Assembly: GCF_001613325.1 (NCBI RefSeq)
Contig: NZ_BDCD01000016.1
Span: 310,001-374,000 of the forward strand
Direction of reading: 5' to 3'
Origin: Nocardia yamanashiensis NBRC 100130
GTDB lineage: Bacteria > Actinomycetota > Actinomycetes > Mycobacteriales > Mycobacteriaceae
DNA: 64,000 nucleotides
Shown: in pieces, positions 60,081 through 64,000 of the stretch
How positions within the stretch are numbered: position 1 is the first letter of the stretch
Layout of the letters: every line of letters starts with the position of its first letter
The notes under the pieces: model-generated
The model's input: only the letters and a program-made list of their open reading frames with translations
Told to the model about the DNA's origin: nothing
Database searches by the model: none
Position numbers and translations under genes: made by a program

Positions 60081-60986
60081 GTGACGCACACCGACATCGA
60101 GGTCACCGCGGAGCTGGTCCGGGACCTACTCCGCGATCAACACCCGGATCTGGCGGAATACCCGATACGGCTCGGCGCCCGGGGATGGGACAACCAGCTC
60201 TGGCGGATCGGCGACGACCTGGCAGTGCGTCTGCCGTGGGCGACGGACTCCGCGGATGCACTGTTGCGCAAGGAGTTCGCGTGGCTGCCTGGTCTCGCAT
60301 CGCGGCTGTCGCTGCCGGTGCCCGTTCCGCAGCGGTTCGGGGAGCCGTCCGAACTGTTTCCGCGACCTTGGATCGTGACCACGTGGGTGCCCGGTACGCC
60401 CGCCGATATCGCGCCGGTTACCCGAGGGCGGGAGGCGGCGGCCGTGCTGGCGGAGTTTCTGACGGAACTCCATTACCCTGCGCCCGAGCACGCGCCGACC
60501 GGGCGCGATCGGGGTGGGCCCTTGGCGGCGCACGCCGACGGTTTCGCGACGCTGCTCGCTTCGGCGGTCGAACATGGGGCGATATCGGATCCCGGTGCGG
60601 TCCGCGGGGTTTGGGAGGACGCCGTCGCTGCGCCGGAGTGGGACGGTCCGGCGGTGTGGCTGCATGCGGACCTGCATCCGGCCAATGTGGTGACCGCTGA
60701 TGGAAATATTTGTGGCGTAATCGATTTCGGTGATCTTTGTGCGGGTGACCCGGCGTACGATCTCGCCGCCGCGTGGATCTTGCTGCCGGACGGCGTCGCT
60801 GATGTGTTTCACGCCGGCTACCGGCATACGGTGGATGATGCGACGCTGCGGCGGGCGCGCGGGTGTGCGGTGCTGAAGGCGCTCAGTGGGATTCTGATCG
60901 GGGAGGCCGGGATCCATGGGCGGCCGGGAGGCAAAGCTACTTGGGGGCCGCCCGGTTATGCGTCGTTGCGGCGGCTGTTGACCTAG
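60081..60986 (+). CDS. Aminoglycoside-phosphotransferase-fold kinase
   Basis: This 301-residue protein has the APH fold: GWDNQLWRIGDDLAVRLPW for nucleotide binding, the catalytic loop WLHADLHPANVV near residue 198 and metal-binding VIDFGDLCAGDPAYDLAAAW near 216. The family phosphorylates aminoglycosides, macrolides, choline or unknown small molecules. The substrate cannot be picked here. The start is GTG 60081, 32 bp after the reductase, perhaps in the same transcript. Resistance to a drug is possible but not shown by sequence. Confidence 0.83.
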   Translation: MTHTDIEVTAELVRDLLRDQHPDLAEYPIRLGARGWDNQLWRIGDDLAVRLPWATDSADALLRKEFAWLPGLASRLSLPVPVPQRFGEPSELFPRPWIVTTWVPGTPADIAPVTRGREAAAVLAEFLTELHYPAPEHAPTGRDRGGPLAAHADGFATLLASAVEHGAISDPGAVRGVWEDAVAAPEWDGPAVWLHADLHPANVVTADGNICGVIDFGDLCAGDPAYDLAAAWILLPDGVADVFHAGYRHTVDDATLRRARGCAVLKALSGILIGEAGIHGRPGGKATWGPPGYASLRRLLT

Positions 60987-60997
60987 CCTCGGATGGT

Positions 60998-61438
60998 ATG
61001 AGTGCTGCCGGTGACACGACCGCGATTATGAACTTGATCGCAAAGTATGCGGAGTTGGTTGATGACGGGGACTTCGGGGGTGTGGGGGCGTTGTTCTCGG
61101 GTGGGGTGTTCAGAGGTGGGGGTGGGGTGGTTGGTGGGGAGGAGGTGGAGGGGATGTTGCGGGGGATGGTGATTGTTTATGAGGACGGGACGCCTCGGAC
61201 GCATCATGTGACGACGAATGTCGCGGTGGAGATGGAGGGGGATGAGGCTGCGGCTCGGTCGTATTTCACGGTGTTTCAGGCGCTTCCGGAATCGCCGTTG
61301 CAGGCGATTGTGACCGGGCGTTATCGGGATCGGTTCGGGCGGGTGGAGGGGGAGTGGCGGTTTCTGGAGCGGGAGGTGGATATTCGAATGACCGGTGATT
61401 TGAGCGGGCATCTGCGTCGGAAGCCTGCGGCGGACTGA
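60998..61438 (+). CDS. SnoaL-like (NTF2-fold) protein
   Basis: This 146-residue protein matches the polyketide-cyclase-like SnoaL group: IMNLIAKYAELVDDGDFGGVGALF at the start, HHVTTNVAVEMEGDEAAARSYFTVFQ in the middle and WRFLEREVDIRMTGDLSGHL at the end. Such folds act as isomerases, cyclases, dehydratases or binding proteins. The first half has Gly-rich runs (GGVFRGGGGVVGGEEV) that are encoded by G-rich DNA. The start is ATG 60998, 11 bp after the APH gene. Confidence 0.8.
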   Translation: MSAAGDTTAIMNLIAKYAELVDDGDFGGVGALFSGGVFRGGGGVVGGEEVEGMLRGMVIVYEDGTPRTHHVTTNVAVEMEGDEAAARSYFTVFQALPESPLQAIVTGRYRDRFGRVEGEWRFLEREVDIRMTGDLSGHLRRKPAAD

Positions 61439-61444
61439 GGGGCG

Positions 61445-62425
61445 TCAGCGTTGGGTGTATACGCCGGTGGGGGTGGCGTGGTAGCCCTTGGCGCCGATGG
61501 TGAGTGCGAGTGGGCTGCACGGCTTTCGGCCCGCGCGGACCAGGCCGGCGATGGTGGGGAAGTCGTAGCGCGGGGTCCAGTGGAGGTCTCGGCGGGCGCG
61601 GGCGTTGACGTAGACGCGGTCCAGGGTGGGGAACATGTGCCAGCCCCGGGTTCGGTAGTCGGCGGCGATCTCGGGGTAGAGGCGGGCCATTACCGCGGGT
61701 GCGTTCACGGCTAGTTCGGGGAGGTCGGCCGGGGTGAACGGTGTTGTGGCGCTGAGGATGTAGCGGCCGAAGCCGAGGGTGGGGGCCTGCTCGGCGGCCA
61801 GGAGGTGGGCGTCGACCACGTCGGCTATATCGATCCGGCGGTAGAGGAATTCGTTGGTTTTGAGGTTGGCGTCGGCGTAGCGGGCGCGGACTTCGTCGCG
61901 GTCGTCCGCTTCGGGAAAGAAGCGTGCGGTACGCAGGATCAGGATGGGCAGGCCGGAGTCACGGGCGGCCAGTTCGCAGAGATCCTCGGCAGCGATCTTG
62001 GTGGCGCCGTAGATATTGCGGACCACCGGGTGCACGTCCTCGGTGATCCATGCGGCGGGCGCACCCGGAGCAGGCGTCAACGCGCGGCCGAATGCACTGG
62101 TGCTGCTGGTGAACACGAAACTCCGCACCCCGGCCGCCGCGGCCGCCTCGAGCAGGGTGAGAGTGCCGGTCACATTGGTGTCGACGAAGTCCTGCCGGCC
62201 GTGCGAGCCCACATGCGGCTTGTGCAGGGTGGCGGTGTGCAACACCCGCGTCACCCCATCGAGCGCCCGCCGCACCACATCCCGATCGGTAACGGACCCG
62301 ATGACCGTCGTGAACTCCGACCCGAGCACATCAAGCCCGATCACCTCCTCCCCACGCTCCCGAAGCACCCGAACCAGCGCCTCCCCGAGATGCCCCGCAC
62401 TCCCCGTAACCAGAAACCGCTCCAT
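61445..62425 (-). CDS. NAD-dependent epimerase/dehydratase-like protein
   Basis: This 326-residue extended SDR has the GxxGxxG motif VTGSAGHLGEALV at the N-terminus, TNVTGTLTLLEAAAAAG, FTSSTSAFGR, and the catalytic YGATKIAAEDL. It ends with the helical AGRKPCSPLALTI tail. Family members act on nucleotide sugars or on small ketones and aldehydes, and the neighbours do not decide which. It is convergent with the SnoaL gene with 6 bp between the stops. Confidence 0.84.
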   Translation of the reverse strand: MERFLVTGSAGHLGEALVRVLRERGEEVIGLDVLGSEFTTVIGSVTDRDVVRRALDGVTRVLHTATLHKPHVGSHGRQDFVDTNVTGTLTLLEAAAAAGVRSFVFTSSTSAFGRALTPAPGAPAAWITEDVHPVVRNIYGATKIAAEDLCELAARDSGLPILILRTARFFPEADDRDEVRARYADANLKTNEFLYRRIDIADVVDAHLLAAEQAPTLGFGRYILSATTPFTPADLPELAVNAPAVMARLYPEIAADYRTRGWHMFPTLDRVYVNARARRDLHWTPRYDFPTIAGLVRAGRKPCSPLALTIGAKGYHATPTGVYTQR

Positions 62426-62473
62426 ACCCCTGCTCTACCAGACCGACCCCGTCCGTCTCGACCCGTTATCCCA

Positions 62474-62548
62474 GAGCCTTATGCTCCACTTTTCCCACCG
62501 GATACGAGGAAACCGCCCGAAACCCTGTAAAAGTGGAGCAAAAGGCTC
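62474..62548. repeat. 20-bp near-perfect inverted repeat with 35-bp spacer
   Basis: GAGCCTTATGCTCCACTTTT (62474-62493) and AAAAGTGGAGCAAAAGGCTC (62529-62548) are inverted and agree at 19 of 20 positions. It lies just upstream of the small membrane gene and is AT-richer than the flanks. It may be an operator, a leader hairpin or a mobile-element remnant. Confidence 0.7.
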
Positions 62549-62569
62549 ATCGGCACGGAAGGGGTGTGT

Positions 62570-62929
62570 ATGCCGATCGAGGAAGCCCGCACGAGCCGCC
62601 TCGTCCTGTGGGCGGTCGCCGCCTGGGGTGCGATCGCCGCCGTGCTGACCGCACCGTTCGCCGCCGGACTGGTCGGCGTACTCTTCCGCTTCCCCATCCC
62701 CTTCGGCGAGCCCGCCCGCGGCCTCGAAGACATCCTGAACGCGATCATGGCCTCGGTCTTCTACCTGATCTGGGGCGAAGGCGTCATCCTGGCCGGACTG
62801 GGCGGCACCGCAGGCTATTTCATCGCCCGCCGATTCGGCCCGGGCCTGCTCCGCTCACTGGCCCTCGCGGTCTCCGCGGCCTTCGGCCTAGCCCTGTTCG
62901 GCGGCTTGATCCTCGCGGCGATCGGCTGA
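62570..62929 (+). CDS. Small membrane protein of unknown function
   Basis: This 119-residue protein has three or four predicted helices (LVLWAVAAWGAIAAVLTA, FAAGLVGVLFRFPIPF, FYLIWGEGVILAGLGG and SLALAVSAAFGLALFGGLIL). ATG 62570 follows GGAAGGGG; GTG 62564 is the alternative. No known family. Its 3' end overlaps the convergent DUF5984 gene by 42 bp, so both genes probably have real ends there only if they are independent. Confidence 0.65.
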   Translation: MPIEEARTSRLVLWAVAAWGAIAAVLTAPFAAGLVGVLFRFPIPFGEPARGLEDILNAIMASVFYLIWGEGVILAGLGGTAGYFIARRFGPGLLRSLALAVSAAFGLALFGGLILAAIG

Positions 62930-63337
62930 ACCCAGCAGCAACGGCAGCACGGCACGTACCGCCTCCCAATCGGTGCCGACCGACCGCTGCAACGCCCGGG
63001 CCAGCCACGTGCTGCGATCGGCGTGTTCACGAACGAGCCCGGGCAGATCGAGTTCCACCGACGGCGGCGCACCGGACGCGGTGAGGTGATCGACCCGCGC
63101 CTGCATCGCCGCGATCAGCCGATCGTGGAAACCGGTTATCTCCACCCACGGCTGGCCTTCCCGGCGGCCTTCGGTATCCGAGCGCTCGATCGTGTGCGCG
63201 GCATATCGCAGGAGTTCGATCCCGTCCGCTTCCAGGCAGTACCGCCCGTCGGTCAGCCCGAACCAATGGAAGGTTCGATCCCGTCCCCACGGACGCACCC
63301 GGTCGATCGGGGTGAGGTCGAATCGAATACGGAGCAC
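62888..63337 (-). CDS. DUF5984-like protein
   Basis: This 149-residue soluble protein starts LRIRFDLTPIDRVRPWG and then TFHWFGLTDGRYCLEADGIE, a pattern I associate with DUF5984 proteins of actinobacteria. The role is unknown; the family is sometimes seen near toxin and immunity genes, which is from memory. The C-terminal third is helical. The 42-bp overlap with the convergent membrane gene is unusual. A terminator lies upstream of its start, belonging to the L,D-transpeptidase side. Confidence 0.65.
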   Translation of the reverse strand: MLRIRFDLTPIDRVRPWGRDRTFHWFGLTDGRYCLEADGIELLRYAAHTIERSDTEGRREGQPWVEITGFHDRLIAAMQARVDHLTASGAPPSVELDLPGLVREHADRSTWLARALQRSVGTDWEAVRAVLPLLLGSADRREDQAAEQG

Positions 63338-63370
63338 CGGCTGATGGAACCGGATCAGCGGGGGAAGAGC

Positions 63371-63403
63371 AAGGCTCCCTCCTGGTTTACAGGAGGGAGC
63401 CTT
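63371..63403 (-). terminator. Strong intrinsic hairpin terminator
   Basis: AAGGCTCCCTCCTG and CAGGAGGGAGCCTT form a perfect 14-bp stem with a 5-nt loop, 24 bp past the L,D-transpeptidase stop. It most likely ends that transcript. Confidence 0.8.
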
Positions 63404-63426
63404 GGGAATACTTGCGGTGGTGCAGG

Positions 63427-63942
63427 TTACGTGACGACCTCTACGACGTCGCCGACGTTCATGTAGTTGAAGAACTCGCGGGCCCCGTCGGGGGTCATGC
63501 GGATGCAGCCGTGGGACTGTTTTTCCACCGGTCCGATGTGGAACGCGATGTCGCCGTTGAAGAACATGGCGTATTCCATCGGGGCGTTGTGCATGGTGCT
63601 CCAGTGGAAGGGCTTCTTGAGGAAGACCTTGAAGACGCCCGGCGGGGTTTCGTAGCCGGGCATACCGTGCGAGATGGGGGTGGGGCCGAAGACGACCTTG
63701 CCGTTATCCATCAACCAGGCCTCGTTGGTGCTGAGGCGCAGGCAGGCGCGCGCGGCGCCGCTGCACGGAGCTACGACCGGTGCGGGAGCGGTGTCCGGGA
63801 TGATCGATGGAACACCCGGGACATCCGGTCCGCCCGGCCATAACGGGTCGGCGTGGGCGGGCGCGGTCGCGAGACCGGCGGTGGCGACACCGACCAGTAC
63901 CGCGGAGCGCGCCATCGCGCCGAGAGAACGCTTGCTCATCAT
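63427..63942 (-). CDS. L,D-transpeptidase (YkuD domain)
   Basis: This 171-residue exported enzyme has a signal peptide ending in APAHA near residue 31. The YkuD catalytic motif is FHIGPVEKQSHGCIRMTPDG, with Cys in SHGC as nucleophile and the preceding His. These enzymes make 3-3 cross-links in peptidoglycan or attach proteins to it, at the cell wall. AGAGAGG lies upstream of two adjacent ATGs (63942, 63939). There is a Pro-rich spacer of about 25 residues before the catalytic domain. Confidence 0.92.
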   Translation of the reverse strand: MMSKRSLGAMARSAVLVGVATAGLATAPAHADPLWPGGPDVPGVPSIIPDTAPAPVVAPCSGAARACLRLSTNEAWLMDNGKVVFGPTPISHGMPGYETPPGVFKVFLKKPFHWSTMHNAPMEYAMFFNGDIAFHIGPVEKQSHGCIRMTPDGAREFFNYMNVGDVVEVVT

Positions 63943-64000
63943 CGAGATTCAGACCTCTCTAGCCTTGCCCGCCACCCTTGCTGGTTCCGCCTGCGAGGGC

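Noticed and set aside
61093..61165. Strongly G-rich run that could form a quadruplex
   Set aside because: It lies within the SnoaL-like coding region and is explained by Gly/Val/Glu codons; nothing else marks it as regulatory.
1..64000. tRNA, rRNA, CRISPR, insertion sequence or prophage features
   Set aside because: I looked for repeated spacers, transposase motifs (DDE, HUH), integrases and cloverleaf ends and saw none that I can support by eye; a dedicated RNA or IS scan could still find a short one.

Overview
This window is high-GC actinobacterial chromosome, most likely from Nocardia or a close relative. The evidence is the codon use, the many GTG and TTG starts, the long trains of translationally coupled genes, a glnX-glnH-pknG signalling locus, a Ddn-type F420-dependent reductase, and several regulator and lipase families typical of Nocardiaceae. 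I see no rRNA, tRNA, CRISPR array or insertion sequence. All calls come from reading the sequence; no database search was run.

Layout. 1-6.3 kb: the end of a probable lipoprotein gene, a transmembrane Ser/Thr kinase coupled to a degenerate kinase (pseudokinase), a third kinase with Sel1-like repeats, and a GNAT acetyltransferase. 6.3-8.7 kb: an arsenic locus (arsM divergent from arsR-aquaglyceroporin-arsC) with two candidate operators. 8.7-13.2 kb: a secreted protein, two overlapping AlkB-like 2-oxoglutarate oxygenase genes that look like paralogues, an acetyltransferase overlapping an Imm21-like immunity gene, and a DUF1801/VOC pair. 13.3-18.9 kb: a large ATPase regulator with its LuxR domain at the N-terminus, a flavin monooxygenase, and a metal-type operator followed by a 36-residue Cys peptide and an MFS exporter with a His-rich tail. 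19-24 kb: a methyltransferase and an unknown gene facing a divergent class II ribonucleotide-reductase-like enzyme coupled to a Nudix hydrolase and an EamA transporter. 24.5-29.2 kb: a ketone-body operon (MHS-type transporter, 3-hydroxybutyrate dehydrogenase, acetoacetyl-CoA synthetase). 29.2-34 kb: a TetR regulator with a perfect operator, then an alpha/beta hydrolase, a GH3 beta-glucosidase and an MFS transporter.

34-43 kb holds the most coherent system. It is a seven-gene minus-strand operon in which every junction overlaps by 1 or 4 bp: GlnX membrane sensor, GlnH binding lipoprotein, coiled-coil protein, PknG-type kinase, PP2C phosphatase, VWA protein and FHA protein. The kinase, phosphatase and FHA protein share the same short N-terminal zinc-ribbon modules. 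A PcfJ-like gene that appears frameshifted near its 3' end diverges from it.

46-49 kb: a MarR-isochorismatase-like pair and an alkylation-repair operon (O6-alkylguanine methyltransferase, 2OG-Fe oxygenase, stand-alone Ada zinc domain). 49-53.6 kb: a TetR regulator, two lipases, and a PucR-type regulator beside nested palindromes. 53.7-64 kb: a ferredoxin/CDGSH fusion with an unusual Cys ligand, a LAL-type LuxR regulator, an SDR, a membrane protein, a TetR/operator/Ddn-reductase module, an APH-fold kinase, a SnoaL-like protein, an epimerase, a 20-bp near-perfect inverted repeat, a small membrane protein, a DUF5984 protein and an L,D-transpeptidase. No gap between genes exceeds 300 bp.
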